Source: Tsuneonella mangrovi | Lineage (GTDB): Bacteria; Pseudomonadota; Alphaproteobacteria; Sphingomonadales; Sphingomonadaceae | Assembly: GCF_002269345.1 (NCBI RefSeq) | Contig: NZ_CP022889.1 | Span: forward strand, 2,141,001 to 2,205,000 | DNA length: 64,000 nt | Reading direction: 5' to 3' | Shown: positions 53,812 to 63,745 of the stretch, one piece after another | Numbering within the stretch: the first letter of the stretch is position 1 | Layout: the number at the start of each line of letters is the position of its first letter | Notes under the pieces: model-generated | Seen by the model: only the letters and a program-made list of their open reading frames with translations | Database searches by the model: none | Told to the model about the DNA's origin: nothing | Made by a program: the position numbers and the translations under genes

Positions 53812-54306
53812 ATGACGGCAGTACGGACGATCGCGGCGGGCGTGGCGATGGCGGCGGCGCTGGGCCTTGCGGGCTGCGCGTCGATCAAGAACCACCGGGG
53901 CTATATCGTCGACCAGACACTGACCAATTCGATCGCGCCGGGCATCGACAATCAGGAATCGGTCCAGCAGACGCTGGGCGACCCGAGCTTCAAGAGCGAG
54001 TGGGGCCAGCCGACGTGGTACTATGTGTCGAGCCTGACCGCCCGCAAGCCTTTCGTCCGGCCCAAGATAACCGAAGAGTCGGTTTTGGCGGTGAAGTTCG
54101 ATTCGGCGGGGAACGTCGCTTCGGTTGATCGGACCGGGATCGACAAGGTGGTCTATCTCCACCCCGATGGTGACGCGACGCCGACGCTGGGCCGTAACCG
54201 CGGGTTCCTCGAGGACCTGTTCGGCAACATCGGCCAGGTCGGTACGGGCGCAGGTGCCGGGGGTGGCGCTGGCGGTGGGGGTGGCCAGGGGCCGAACGGC
54301 AGCTAG
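53812..54306 (+). CDS. bamE: Outer-membrane assembly lipoprotein BamE
   Basis: A 164-residue lipoprotein. Lipobox LGLAGC is at about residue 22. The SmpA/OmlA fold has [44 protein letters not shown], in part, and [16 protein letters not shown] Gly-rich tail ends it. It stabilises the BAM complex that folds outer-membrane proteins. AGAGGGA precedes the ATG. Confidence 0.92.
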   Translation: MTAVRTIAAGVAMAAALGLAGCASIKNHRGYIVDQTLTNSIAPGIDNQESVQQTLGDPSFKSEWGQPTWYYVSSLTARKPFVRPKITEESVLAVKFDSAGNVASVDRTGIDKVVYLHPDGDATPTLGRNRGFLEDLFGNIGQVGTGAGAGGGAGGGGGQGPNGS

Positions 54307-54347
54307 TTTGGCTTGAAGCCAGCGATGCCGCGCCCATATCGCGCAGC

Positions 54348-54908
54348 ATGAGCGAAAGAAACGATTCGCACGGGCTGACCCCGTGGCACGGCACCACCAT
54401 CATCGGCGTCAAACGCGGCGGCAAGACCGTCGTCGCGGGCGACGGGCAGGTCTCGATGGGCAACACGGTGATGAAGCCCAACGCGAAAAAGGTCCGGCGG
54501 ATCGGCAAAGACGGCAAGGTTATCGCCGGTTTCGCCGGGGCGACCGCAGATGCCTTCACCCTGTTCGAGCGGCTCGAAAAGAAGCTCGAGCAATATTCCG
54601 GCCAGCTGATGCGTGCCGCGGTCGAGCTCGCCAAGGATTGGCGGACCGACAAGTACTTGCGCAACCTCGAAGCGCTGATGATCGTTGCCGATACCGAAGT
54701 GCTGCTGGTGTTGACCGGCAATGGCGACGTGCTCGAACCCGAAGGCGGGATCGCCGCAATCGGTTCGGGCGGCAATTTCGCGCTCTCGGCGGCTCGTGCT
54801 TTGTCCGACTATGAGGACGATCCCGAAAAGATCGCTCGCCGCGCAATGGCGGTTGCTGCGGAAGTATGCGTCTTCACCAACGACCAGGTCACGCTGGAAA
54901 CGGTCTGA
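54348..54908 (+). CDS. hslV: ATP-dependent protease peptidase subunit HslV
   Basis: A 186-residue proteasome-like peptidase. The N-terminal nucleophile is Thr16 in [12 protein letters not shown] after a 15-residue propeptide. [32 protein letters not shown] and [16 protein letters not shown] are family hallmarks. hslU follows after five bases. The dodecamer is gated by HslU. Confidence 0.96.
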   Translation: MSERNDSHGLTPWHGTTIIGVKRGGKTVVAGDGQVSMGNTVMKPNAKKVRRIGKDGKVIAGFAGATADAFTLFERLEKKLEQYSGQLMRAAVELAKDWRTDKYLRNLEALMIVADTEVLLVLTGNGDVLEPEGGIAAIGSGGNFALSAARALSDYEDDPEKIARRAMAVAAEVCVFTNDQVTLETV

Positions 54909-54913
54909 ACACA

Positions 54914-56212
54914 ATGGATAACCTGACCCCCAAAGCCATCGTCGAGGCGCTCGACGCGCACATCATCGGCCAGACGGATGCCAAGCGCGCGGTGGCCGTT
55001 GCCTTGCGCAACCGCTGGCGGCGCCAGCGGCTGTCGCCCGAGCTGCGCGACGAAGTGACACCCAAGAATATCCTGATGATCGGGCCGACCGGCTGCGGCA
55101 AGACCGAGATCAGCCGCCGCTTGGCGAAGCTTGCCGAAGCGCCGTTCGTGAAGGTCGAAGCGACCAAGTTCACCGAAGTCGGCTATGTCGGCCGCGACGT
55201 CGAGCAGATTGCCCGCGACCTGGTCGAGGAAGCGATCCGGCTGGAGAAGGACCGCCGCCGCGAAGCGGTGCGCGAGGCGGCGAGCAAGGCGGCGATGGAC
55301 CGGCTGCTCAACGCGCTCGTGGGTGACAGCGCCAGCGAAGCGACCCGCGAGAGTTTCCGCCAGCGGATAGTCGACAACGCGATGAACGATGTCGAAGTCG
55401 AGGTGGAGGTCGAGGAAGCACCGCAGATGCCGTTCGATCTTGGCGGGATGGGCGGCAATGTCGGGATGATCAACCTGTCCGACATGTTCGGCAAGGCGAT
55501 GGGCAAGACCCCGACCAAGCGCCGCAAGCTCAAGGTTCCCGATGCATGGGACAAGCTGGTCGACGAAGAGGCCGAAAAGCGCATGGACCAGGACGATGTC
55601 GCCCGGGTCGCGCTCGAGAACGCCGAATCCAACGGCATCGTGTTCCTTGACGAGGTCGACAAGATTGCCGTCAGCGATGTGCGCGGCGGGTCGGTCAGCC
55701 GCGAAGGGGTGCAGCGCGACCTGCTGCCGCTGATCGAAGGCACCACCGTCTCGACCAAGTACGGGCCGATGAAGACCGACCATGTGCTGTTCATCGCCAG
55801 CGGTGCGTTCCATGTCGCCAAGCCGAGCGACATGCTGCCCGAACTGCAGGGCCGCCTGCCGATCCGGGTCGAACTGCGCGCGCTTACCGAAGAGGACTTC
55901 GTGCGAATCCTCAGCGAGACCCGCGCGAACCTGGTGGCGCAATACAAGGCGCTACTCGGCACCGAGGATGTTACGCTCGAACTCGGCGATGATGCCATCG
56001 CGGAGATCGCCCGGATTGCCGCGCAAGTGAACGAAAGCGTCGAGAATATCGGTGCCCGCCGCTTGCAGACGGTGATGGAGAAGCTGCTCGAAGAGCTCAG
56101 CTTCGAGGCCGAGGACCACAAGGGCGAAACGGTGACGATCGATGCTGCCTACGTGCGCGAGCGGCTTGCGAGCCTCGCGGGCGACACCGACCTCAGCAAG
56201 TATATCCTCTGA
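54914..56212 (+). CDS. hslU: ATP-dependent protease ATPase subunit HslU
   Basis: A 432-residue AAA+ unfoldase. It has [20 protein letters not shown], Walker [11 protein letters not shown], the substrate-pore motif GYVGRDV, an intermediate I domain (about 110-235), Walker [12 protein letters not shown], and the sensor-2 region [15 protein letters not shown]. The stop shares one base with the next start (TGATG). Confidence 0.97.
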   Translation: MDNLTPKAIVEALDAHIIGQTDAKRAVAVALRNRWRRQRLSPELRDEVTPKNILMIGPTGCGKTEISRRLAKLAEAPFVKVEATKFTEVGYVGRDVEQIARDLVEEAIRLEKDRRREAVREAASKAAMDRLLNALVGDSASEATRESFRQRIVDNAMNDVEVEVEVEEAPQMPFDLGGMGGNVGMINLSDMFGKAMGKTPTKRRKLKVPDAWDKLVDEEAEKRMDQDDVARVALENAESNGIVFLDEVDKIAVSDVRGGSVSREGVQRDLLPLIEGTTVSTKYGPMKTDHVLFIASGAFHVAKPSDMLPELQGRLPIRVELRALTEEDFVRILSETRANLVAQYKALLGTEDVTLELGDDAIAEIARIAAQVNESVENIGARRLQTVMEKLLEELSFEAEDHKGETVTIDAAYVRERLASLAGDTDLSKYIL

Positions 56213-56604
56213 TGGCCGGGACGGTCCGCGATACGGCAGCGATGATCACTAGCATGGATCCCCGGCTCGACGATCAGCGCTGGTGCTTCGTTTCGGTCAC
56301 CCCCGATCGCGCGCCCGAACTGCTCGGCTCCGCACTTGCCACGTTCCGCGAGGACGAAGGCGTTTCCGCGATCGTGCCTGCGCACATGGGCAGCGAAGGC
56401 GACCCGGTGATGGCGCGGATAACGCTGATGGTGCATTCCGACCTTGAGGGATACGGGCTGACGGCCGCGGTTTCGGGCGCGCTGGCCGAAGCGCAGATCG
56501 CCTGCAACATGGTCGCTGCGCTGCACCACGACCACGCATTTGTGCCTGTCGAAAGGGCCCAGGAAGCGCTCGCGATCCTGCGGGAACTGCAGGGGCAGGC
56601 GTAG
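56212..56604 (+). CDS. ACT-domain protein
   Basis: A 130-residue protein with the ACT_7-type beta-alpha-beta pattern (WCFVSVTPDRAPELLGSALATF, in part, FREDEGVSAIVP and AQIACNMVAALHHDHAFVP). Such stand-alone ACT proteins often bind small ligands. It is directly coupled to hslU. Ligand and role are unknown. Confidence 0.85.
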   Translation: MAGTVRDTAAMITSMDPRLDDQRWCFVSVTPDRAPELLGSALATFREDEGVSAIVPAHMGSEGDPVMARITLMVHSDLEGYGLTAAVSGALAEAQIACNMVAALHHDHAFVPVERAQEALAILRELQGQA

Positions 56605-56679
56605 GATCCCCACCGTCAGCGTTCCAAATTGCCAAGGCGTGGCTTGAGGCGTGGCGCGCCTGACCGTAAGGCTGGGTCG

Positions 56680-58269
56680 ATGACCGGTTCACCCGCCGCT
56701 GCACCAGCTGGATACGATCCGCGCCTGATGGCGGCGGCGGCGGCGCTCAATGCCAACGATCTCGCACGCGCCGAGCCGCTGCTGCGCGAATACCTCAAGC
56801 AGGACCCGTTCGACGTGTTCGCGATCCGGATGCTGGCTGAACTGGCTGGACGGATTGGGCGGATGCGCGATGCCGAAACGCTGCTGCGCCGCGCGCTCGA
56901 GCTTGCGCCCGACTTTACGGCCGCGCGCTCGAACCTCGCGCTGGTGCTCTATCGCACTGGCCGCCCGGTCGAGGCGATGGAAGAGCTCGACCAGGTGCGC
57001 CGCGAAGAGCCCGACGAGATGGCCTATGCCAACCTGCGCGCCGCCGCGCTGGGCGGGGTGGGCGAATTCGACGAGGCGCTGGCGCTCTACCAACGCGTGC
57101 TGGACGAACGCCCGGCCCATCCCAAGGTGTGGATGAGCTATGGCCACATGCTCAAGACGGTCGGGAGGCTCGACGACAGCATCGCCGCCTATCGCCGCGC
57201 GATCGATTTGCGGCCCGAACTGGGCGAGGTCTGGTGGAGCCTCGCCAACCTCAAGACCTACAGCTTCGACGATGCCGACCTCGCCGCGATGGAAGCGATG
57301 CTGGCGCGCGACGACCTGTCGCAAGAGGATCGCTTCCACTTCGATTTCGCGCTCGGCAAGGCGCGCGAGGATCGCGGCGAAGCCGATGCGGCGTTCGCCC
57401 ACTACCTCGCGGGCAACGGCCTGCGGCGTGAGTTGCTGCACTACGATGTGAGCGAGAACACCGCGCGGATCGACCGAATGATCGCGCAAGCCACGCCCGG
57501 CCTGTTTGCCGCACACGAAGGCGATGGATGCGATGCGCCCGACCCGATCTTTATCCTCGGGATGCCGCGCGCGGGATCGACCCTGATCGAGCAGATCCTG
57601 TCGAGCCATTCGCAGGTCGAAGGCACCAGCGAACTGCAGGACATTCCCGAGCTGGCGCGCCAACTCGACGAGTATCCCGACAGGCTGGGCGACCTGTCGG
57701 CACAGCAACTTCGCGAGACCGGCGAGAGTTATCTCAAGCGGACCCGCATCTACCGGCGCACCGCGAAGCCGTTGTTCATCGACAAGCTGCCGAACAACTG
57801 GATGCACACAGCGCTGATCCACCTGGCATTGCCCAATGCGAAGATCATCGACGCGCGGCGCCACCCGCTGGGATGCTGTTTCTCCAATTTCAAGCAGCAC
57901 TTCGCGCGCGGGCAGAGCTTTTCCTATGACCTGTCCGACCTTGGCACCTATTACCGCAACTATGTGCGACTGATGGCACACATCGATGCGGTGTTGCCGG
58001 GACGGGTCCACCGGGTGATCTACGAAGACATGGTGGAGGACACCGAAGGGGAAGTGCGCCGCCTGCTCGACTATTGCGGCCTGCCGTTCGAGGAAGCCTG
58101 CCTCGAGTTCCATCGCACCGAGCGCGCCGTCCGCACCGCCAGTTCGGAGCAGGTGCGCCAGCCGATCTACCGCGGCGCGACGACTGCGTTCGAGCAGTTC
58201 GAACCCTATCTCGATCCGCTGGTCGCCGCGTTGGGTCCGGCACTGGAAGGATGGCGCACCGCGCCATAA
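56680..58269 (+). CDS. TPR-sulfotransferase fusion protein
   Basis: A 529-residue protein. The N-terminal half has about six tetratricopeptide repeats (ARAEPLLREYLKQDPFDVFA, DAETLLRRALELAPDFTAAR and similar, to about 240). The C-terminal half is a sulfotransferase with the PAPS 5'-phosphosulfate loop FILGMPRAGSTLIEQILSSH and the 3'-phosphate region VHRVIYEDMVEDTEGEVRRLL, in part. Such fusions commonly precede TonB receptors in sphingomonads, as here. The acceptor is unknown. ATG at 56680 is chosen; the frame reaches back to 56629. Confidence 0.9.
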   Translation: MTGSPAAAPAGYDPRLMAAAAALNANDLARAEPLLREYLKQDPFDVFAIRMLAELAGRIGRMRDAETLLRRALELAPDFTAARSNLALVLYRTGRPVEAMEELDQVRREEPDEMAYANLRAAALGGVGEFDEALALYQRVLDERPAHPKVWMSYGHMLKTVGRLDDSIAAYRRAIDLRPELGEVWWSLANLKTYSFDDADLAAMEAMLARDDLSQEDRFHFDFALGKAREDRGEADAAFAHYLAGNGLRRELLHYDVSENTARIDRMIAQATPGLFAAHEGDGCDAPDPIFILGMPRAGSTLIEQILSSHSQVEGTSELQDIPELARQLDEYPDRLGDLSAQQLRETGESYLKRTRIYRRTAKPLFIDKLPNNWMHTALIHLALPNAKIIDARRHPLGCCFSNFKQHFARGQSFSYDLSDLGTYYRNYVRLMAHIDAVLPGRVHRVIYEDMVEDTEGEVRRLLDYCGLPFEEACLEFHRTERAVRTASSEQVRQPIYRGATTAFEQFEPYLDPLVAALGPALEGWRTAP

Positions 58270-58386
58270 TCGTTGCATTATTATCACGAAGCGGACGCAT
58301 TCGTAATTTCCTTGCACCTGTAACTTGACGCTGGCCTGTCTCACTTTGCAGTGGAGGTCGGATAGTGGTCATAAATGGAGGTCGGC

Positions 58387-60795
58387 GTGCGTAGTTCCTT
58401 TGGTAGATCGACTGCCTTCATCCTGCTCGCTTCGACTTCGGTCCTCGCGACACCTGCACTGGCGCAATCGACGACGCCGGCAAAGACCCCTGCCGCGACC
58501 GACAACGTCGACGCCAACGAGATCATCGTCACCGCCCAGAAGCGCAGCCAGAGCTTGCAGGACGTGCCGATCAGCATCCAGGCACTGACCGGCACCAGCC
58601 TCAAGGATCACCAGGTCGCCGATTTTTCGGACTACGCGGCCCTGCTGCCCAGCGTCAGCTACCAGTCGTACGGACCCGGCCAGTCGCAGATCTATTTCCG
58701 CGGTGTTTCGAGTGGTGCGAATGCCAACGGCAGCCACAGCGGGCCGCAGCCGACCAGCGCCATGTATGTCGACGAAGTGCCGCTGACGACGATCGGCGGC
58801 GCGCCCGACATGCACGTTTACGACGTTGCGCGGGTCGAGGCGCTGTCCGGGCCGCAAGGCACCCTCTACGGCGCGAGCTCGCTGTCGGGCACCTTGCGCG
58901 TCATTACCAACCAGCCGAACCCCAACCGCTTCGAAGCCAGCTTCGACGCGACCGGCACGACCCTCGCGAAGGGCGCCAATTCGTCGGGCGGGACGATCGA
59001 AGGAATGATCAACGTCCCGCTGAGCGAGCGGATCGCGCTGCGCACCAGCATGTTCTACGAGCGCGATGGCGGCTACATCAGCAACACGCTCGGCACCCGC
59101 AGCTACGATGCGTATGATATCAACGGCAATCCGGTCACTTTGACCTACACCAACGCCAAGTACGTCAAGAAGAACTTCAACGACGTCGAGACCTGGGGCG
59201 GCCGCGCCGCGCTCGGCATCGACCTCGACGACAACTGGACGGTGACGCCGAGCATCATCTACCAGAACCAGACCTCGCACGGGACGTTCCTGTTCGATCC
59301 CAAGGTCGGTGACCTGCAGGTGCACGATTTCACGCCGGATTACGGCACCGACGAATGGTACCAGGCCGCGCTGACCATCAAGGGCAAGATCGGCAGCTGG
59401 GACCTGACCTATGCCGGCGGCTATTTCGAACGCCAGACCGATCTGACGCAGGATTATTCGTACTACACGGTGTCCTACGTCGATAACTACGGGCCGTCGT
59501 ATGCGAGTTACTACGATGGCAACGGCAACAACGTCGATCCCACGCAAGTCTATCGCGGGATCGACAAGTATTCCAAGCTGTCGCAGGAAGTGCGCATTTC
59601 CTCTCCATCGGAGAACCGCTGGCACCTGATCGCCGGGCTGTTCTACGAGCGCCAGACCGACAAGATCCATGCGGACTATATCGTGCCTGGATTCACCGAC
59701 AGCCTGCTCGGGCCGCCGGTGCCCAAGTGCGGCGACGATATCTTCTGCACCCGTGTCTATCGCGTGGACCGCGACTACGCCGCGTTTGCTGACGGGTCGT
59801 ACGACATCCTCGACAACCTGACGCTCGACGCCGGCATCCGTTATTTCAAGACCAAGAACTCGCTCGGCGGCTTCTCCGGATTTGCCGGAACGGTATCGAG
59901 TGCGAGCTGTACGCCGACTGCGGCGAGCGACCCGGTGCCGTGTACGCTGTTCGACTTCACGACCAAGGATTCGGGCGAGACGCACAAGGTCAGCCTGACC
60001 TGGAAGATGACACCCGACGCGATGCTCTACGGCACCTATTCTACCGGCTATCGCCCGGGGGGCATCAATCGCCGCGCCGGTGTGCCGCCTTACAGGCCGG
60101 ACACACTCAGCAACTACGAAATCGGCGTGAAGACCCAGTGGCTCGACCGGCACCTCACGATCAACCTGACCGCGTTCCAGGAAGAATGGCACGACATCCA
60201 GTTTGGCCTGGCCGCATTCGGTTCGAACGGCGTCATCAGCACCTACAATGCGGGTAACGCGCGCATCAAGGGCCTGGAAGGCGACTTCAGCCTGCGCATG
60301 TCCGGGTTCAGCCTTTCGGGCAGCGCGACGTATATCGACGCATACCTGACAACTCCTTTCTGCCAGATCGACACCAACGGCCTGCCGAACTGCACCGATC
60401 CCAATTACATCGCGACGCCGGCCGGTACCAAGCTGCCGACCCAGCCGGACTTCAAGGGCAACCTGACTGCGCGCTACGATTTCCCGGTCGGCTCTGCGAA
60501 TGCGTTTGTCCAGGGCACCCTCAACCACCAGTCCGGAACGCGGTCCTATCTCACGGTGGATCCGTACAGTGGCGGCGAAGTCCTGCCCAACACGCAGGGC
60601 TTTACGTCGGCGGACTTCTCGCTGGGGATGAACTACGGCACCTGGAAGTGGTCGCTGTTCCTGACCAACGCGTTCGACGAGCGCGGCGTGCTCAGCCTCA
60701 ACACGGTCTGCGTACCGAGCCTGTGCGGCGCCTATGCGCGGGCCTACCCGATCAAGCCGCGCACGCTCGGGTTGTCGATCGGCTACAAGTACTGA
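58387..60795 (+). CDS. TonB-dependent receptor
   Basis: An 802-residue outer-membrane receptor. GTG at 58387 is chosen because GGAGG lies five bases upstream. The signal ends in TPALAQ. A TonB box NEIIVTAQKR is near residue 43, with plug motifs VPISIQALTGT, RVEALSGPQGTLYGASSLSG, and a 22-strand-type barrel ending GLSIGYKY. The HemR-like signature is lacking, so the substrate is not inferable. It follows the TPR-sulfotransferase by about 117 bases. Confidence 0.92.
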   Translation: MRSSFGRSTAFILLASTSVLATPALAQSTTPAKTPAATDNVDANEIIVTAQKRSQSLQDVPISIQALTGTSLKDHQVADFSDYAALLPSVSYQSYGPGQSQIYFRGVSSGANANGSHSGPQPTSAMYVDEVPLTTIGGAPDMHVYDVARVEALSGPQGTLYGASSLSGTLRVITNQPNPNRFEASFDATGTTLAKGANSSGGTIEGMINVPLSERIALRTSMFYERDGGYISNTLGTRSYDAYDINGNPVTLTYTNAKYVKKNFNDVETWGGRAALGIDLDDNWTVTPSIIYQNQTSHGTFLFDPKVGDLQVHDFTPDYGTDEWYQAALTIKGKIGSWDLTYAGGYFERQTDLTQDYSYYTVSYVDNYGPSYASYYDGNGNNVDPTQVYRGIDKYSKLSQEVRISSPSENRWHLIAGLFYERQTDKIHADYIVPGFTDSLLGPPVPKCGDDIFCTRVYRVDRDYAAFADGSYDILDNLTLDAGIRYFKTKNSLGGFSGFAGTVSSASCTPTAASDPVPCTLFDFTTKDSGETHKVSLTWKMTPDAMLYGTYSTGYRPGGINRRAGVPPYRPDTLSNYEIGVKTQWLDRHLTINLTAFQEEWHDIQFGLAAFGSNGVISTYNAGNARIKGLEGDFSLRMSGFSLSGSATYIDAYLTTPFCQIDTNGLPNCTDPNYIATPAGTKLPTQPDFKGNLTARYDFPVGSANAFVQGTLNHQSGTRSYLTVDPYSGGEVLPNTQGFTSADFSLGMNYGTWKWSLFLTNAFDERGVLSLNTVCVPSLCGAYARAYPIKPRTLGLSIGYKY

Positions 60796-60816
60796 CGCAA
60801 TCGGGCCGTTTGCGGA

Positions 60817-62643
60817 TCATTCCGCCGCTTCGGCCTGTTCGTCGCTTTCGGCCTGCTGGCGCGTCCACATTTCGGCGTAAAGTCCCCCGCGTCCAAGCAA
60901 TTCCGCGTGATGGCCCTGTTCGGCCAACCGACCTTGGTCGAGCACCAGGATCGTGTCGGCATCGGCGATAGTCGACAGGCGGTGCGCGATCGACAGCGTG
61001 GTGCGGCGCTCAGCGACGGTGCGCAGCGTCTTGAGAATTTCCTGCTCGGTGCGCGTGTCGAGGGCGCTGGTCGCTTCGTCGAGCAGCAGGATCGGCGGGT
61101 CCTTTACCAGCGTGCGGGCAATCGCGACCCGCTGTTTCTCGCCGCCCGAAAGCTTGAGCCCGCGCTCACCGACTTCGGTATCGTAACCCTGTGGCAGGCG
61201 GTTGATGAAGTCCGCGATCGCCGCTCCCTTTGCTGCCGCCTCGACATCGCGCATGTTCGCGTCGTCGCGGCCGTAGGCGATGTTGTAGCCGATGGTATCG
61301 TTGAACAGCACGCTGTCCTGCGGGACGATCCCGATCGCCGCGCGCAGCGATTGCTGCGTCACTTGCGCGATGTCCTGCCCGTCGATCAGGATGCGGCCGC
61401 GCCACGGGTCGTAAAAGCGGAACAGCAGGCGTGCGATGGTGCTCTTGCCCGCGCCTGACGGGCCGACCAGCGCGACGCGCATGCCCGCTTCGACTTCGAA
61501 GCTGAGGCCATGGAGGATCGTGCGGTCCTCGTCATAGCCGAACCACACGTCCTCGAACGCCAGGCTGGGGCGCCGCACGACAAGCGCCGGTGCGCCCGGC
61601 GCGTCCTTCACTTCCACGTCGGTATCGATCAGCGCGAACATCGCCGCCATGTCGATCAGCCCCTGGCGGATCGTGCGATAGACCATTCCGAGCATGTCGA
61701 GCGGGCGGAACAGCTGGGTCAGCTGCGCCTGCACGAACACCAGTTGCCCCGCGCTGTATTTGCCCTGCCACCAGCCGTAGACGGTCAGCGCCATCGCGCC
61801 GGCCATGAGGAGGTTGGTGACCAGCGCTTGCGCGATATTGAGCAGGCCGAGGCTGTTCTCGCTTTTGACGGCAGCGTTTGCGTAAGCGCTCGTCGCTTCG
61901 GCATAGCGGCACTGCTCGCGCTGCTCGGCACCAAAGTATTTCACGGTCTCGTAATTGAGCAGCGAATCGACGGCACGCGCCAGCGCGTGCCCGTCGAGCC
62001 GGTTCATTTCCGCCCGCAGCTTGTTGCGCCATTCGGTTATCGTGCGGGTCAGCCAGATATAGGCGACGATCGACAAGGCAGTCGCGCCGACCAGCCCCCA
62101 GCCGAATTCGAAATAGAAGATCACCGCGATCACCGCGAGCTGCAGCACCGTGGGGGCGATGTTGAACAGCATGAAGTAGAGCATCGTGTCGATGCTCTTG
62201 GTGCCGCGCTCGATCGTCTTGGTGACTTCGCCGGTGCGGCGCGAGAGGTGGAAGCGCAGCGAGAGCAGGTGCAGCCGCTCGAACACGTTTTCGGCCAGCG
62301 CGCGGGTTGCGTCCTGTCCGACTCGCTCGAACACGATGTTGCGCAGGTTGTTGAACGCGACCGAGCCGAAACGCCCGGCGGCATAAGCGAGCACGGTCAG
62401 CATCGCCAATTGCATGACCCGGGGCCCTGTCACGTTCATTGCGTCGACCGCCCACTTGAGCAGGAACGGCAGGCCCAGCTGAGTGCCGGTGGTGGCAAGG
62501 ATCAGCACTACGGCCGCAATAATGCGCCAGCGCAGCTCGGGCTTTTCGCGCGGCCACAAATACGGGATGAACCGCTTCAGCGTGGCCCAACCGTCGTAAT
62601 CGGCGGTTGCGGAGGAGCTGTTTTCTGGTGGCATCACCTCCAT
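60817..62643 (-). CDS. Atm1/HMT1-type ABC exporter
   Basis: A 608-residue half-transporter. Six membrane helices span about 40-330, with RIGTGEVTKTIERGTK-like RRTGEVTKTIERGTKSID and NYETVKYFGAE, both typical of Atm1. The ATPase domain has GPSGAGKST, PQDSVLFNDTI, LSGGEKQRVAIART, ILLLDEATSALD and SIAHRLSTI. Atm1-type proteins export glutathione-linked species. Alternative ATG at 62634. Confidence 0.92.
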   Translation of the reverse strand: MEVMPPENSSSATADYDGWATLKRFIPYLWPREKPELRWRIIAAVVLILATTGTQLGLPFLLKWAVDAMNVTGPRVMQLAMLTVLAYAAGRFGSVAFNNLRNIVFERVGQDATRALAENVFERLHLLSLRFHLSRRTGEVTKTIERGTKSIDTMLYFMLFNIAPTVLQLAVIAVIFYFEFGWGLVGATALSIVAYIWLTRTITEWRNKLRAEMNRLDGHALARAVDSLLNYETVKYFGAEQREQCRYAEATSAYANAAVKSENSLGLLNIAQALVTNLLMAGAMALTVYGWWQGKYSAGQLVFVQAQLTQLFRPLDMLGMVYRTIRQGLIDMAAMFALIDTDVEVKDAPGAPALVVRRPSLAFEDVWFGYDEDRTILHGLSFEVEAGMRVALVGPSGAGKSTIARLLFRFYDPWRGRILIDGQDIAQVTQQSLRAAIGIVPQDSVLFNDTIGYNIAYGRDDANMRDVEAAAKGAAIADFINRLPQGYDTEVGERGLKLSGGEKQRVAIARTLVKDPPILLLDEATSALDTRTEQEILKTLRTVAERRTTLSIAHRLSTIADADTILVLDQGRLAEQGHHAELLGRGGLYAEMWTRQQAESDEQAEAAE

Positions 62644-62694
62644 TTGGAGGCGATCGGGAGATTACGCAACGGGCACCACAATGGGCGCGAGCGA

Positions 62695-63636
62695 TCAAAG
62701 GTGCGACATGACCTCGGTCCCGCGCGGCATGTCGAACAGCACCTTGCGTTCGGCGAAGTCGATCGCCACCCGGTCGAACAGGCGCAGGTTTTCCATTCCG
62801 AGCACGAGTGCAGGGCGATTGGCCAGGCCGAGTGCTGCGAATGTCGGGGCATCCACGAACATGATCGGCACGTTAGTGAGCGACATCTCGCCGACGGTGA
62901 TCTTGCCGACCGTGCCCTGGTCTCCCCAGATCTTCGCGCCCATCACATCGCTTGCGGCGATTTCCCTCTGCTTGCGGGAATGCAGGCGCCGTTGCAGCGC
63001 TTTATTGGCGATCGTCGATTGCGATCCGGTGTCGATGATTATCGACGTTCGGACTCCATCGACCAACGCATCGGTTATCACCAGACGACCGAGCTTGCGG
63101 CGCGCGCGGACGATGATCTCGTAGCCAATGTTTCCGCCAAGCTGTTTGGCATTCGCGACTTCGATCGTGTCCTTCCGGAAGTCGATCAGCACTCGCAAAT
63201 CCTGCAGGCTGTCGAGGCCAAGGATGCCGTCGGCACCGATATGCTGTTCCTCGAGGAGGGGTACGTGAAGGGCATCGAACACATGGTCGGCGAATTTCAG
63301 CCCATCGAGGCGCACCAGCTCGACCTGCTTGGTGCTGGCCATCCCGACGACGATCGCTGTCCCGAGCGACGGCAATTTGAGCTGGTCGCGCAATTCGGGC
63401 GTTACGACGGTCGCCTGCGCCCCGGTGTCTACCATGAACTGGAATGGGCCCTGGCCCTCGATCGTCACCGGCACCGTCATGCGCATATAGGGATCGCGCT
63501 CGGCCGACACCATTACCTGCTCGCCGGGCTCGGTGGGTTGCACCAGTGGGCCTGGATCGATTCGTTCCGTGGTGGCAGCACCCGAAGTTGCTGCGGCAAG
63601 CAACAGCCCTGCTGCGAACGCTAGCGGATGGGCCAT
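62695..63636 (-). CDS. Exported retropepsin-like aspartic protease
   Basis: A 313-residue protein. A signal peptide precedes two aspartyl-protease half-domains, each with its own motif: FMVDTGAQATVV (about residue 69) and SIIIDTGSQSTI (about residue 206). GILGLDSL and PALVLGMENL are the matching ILG-type strands. A single-chain enzyme with both catalytic aspartates is therefore likely. AGGAGAGGACC precedes ATG 63636. The substrate is unknown. Confidence 0.88.
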   Translation of the reverse strand: MAHPLAFAAGLLLAAATSGAATTERIDPGPLVQPTEPGEQVMVSAERDPYMRMTVPVTIEGQGPFQFMVDTGAQATVVTPELRDQLKLPSLGTAIVVGMASTKQVELVRLDGLKFADHVFDALHVPLLEEQHIGADGILGLDSLQDLRVLIDFRKDTIEVANAKQLGGNIGYEIIVRARRKLGRLVITDALVDGVRTSIIIDTGSQSTIANKALQRRLHSRKQREIAASDVMGAKIWGDQGTVGKITVGEMSLTNVPIMFVDAPTFAALGLANRPALVLGMENLRLFDRVAIDFAERKVLFDMPRGTEVMSHL

Positions 63637-63745
63637 GGTCCTCTCCTTTTCCAGGATGGAGAATACCACAGATTGCCCGGTCGCTCTAGGACACCGGTCG
63701 GGACCGGTAACGTGTTCATCGAACGCCGACGGATGCCGCGCAGCA

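Noticed and set aside
58369..60528. 719-residue minus-strand frame over the third TonB receptor
   Set aside because: Shadow of the receptor gene; no ribosome site, no domain, composition biased to Arg, Gly and Val.
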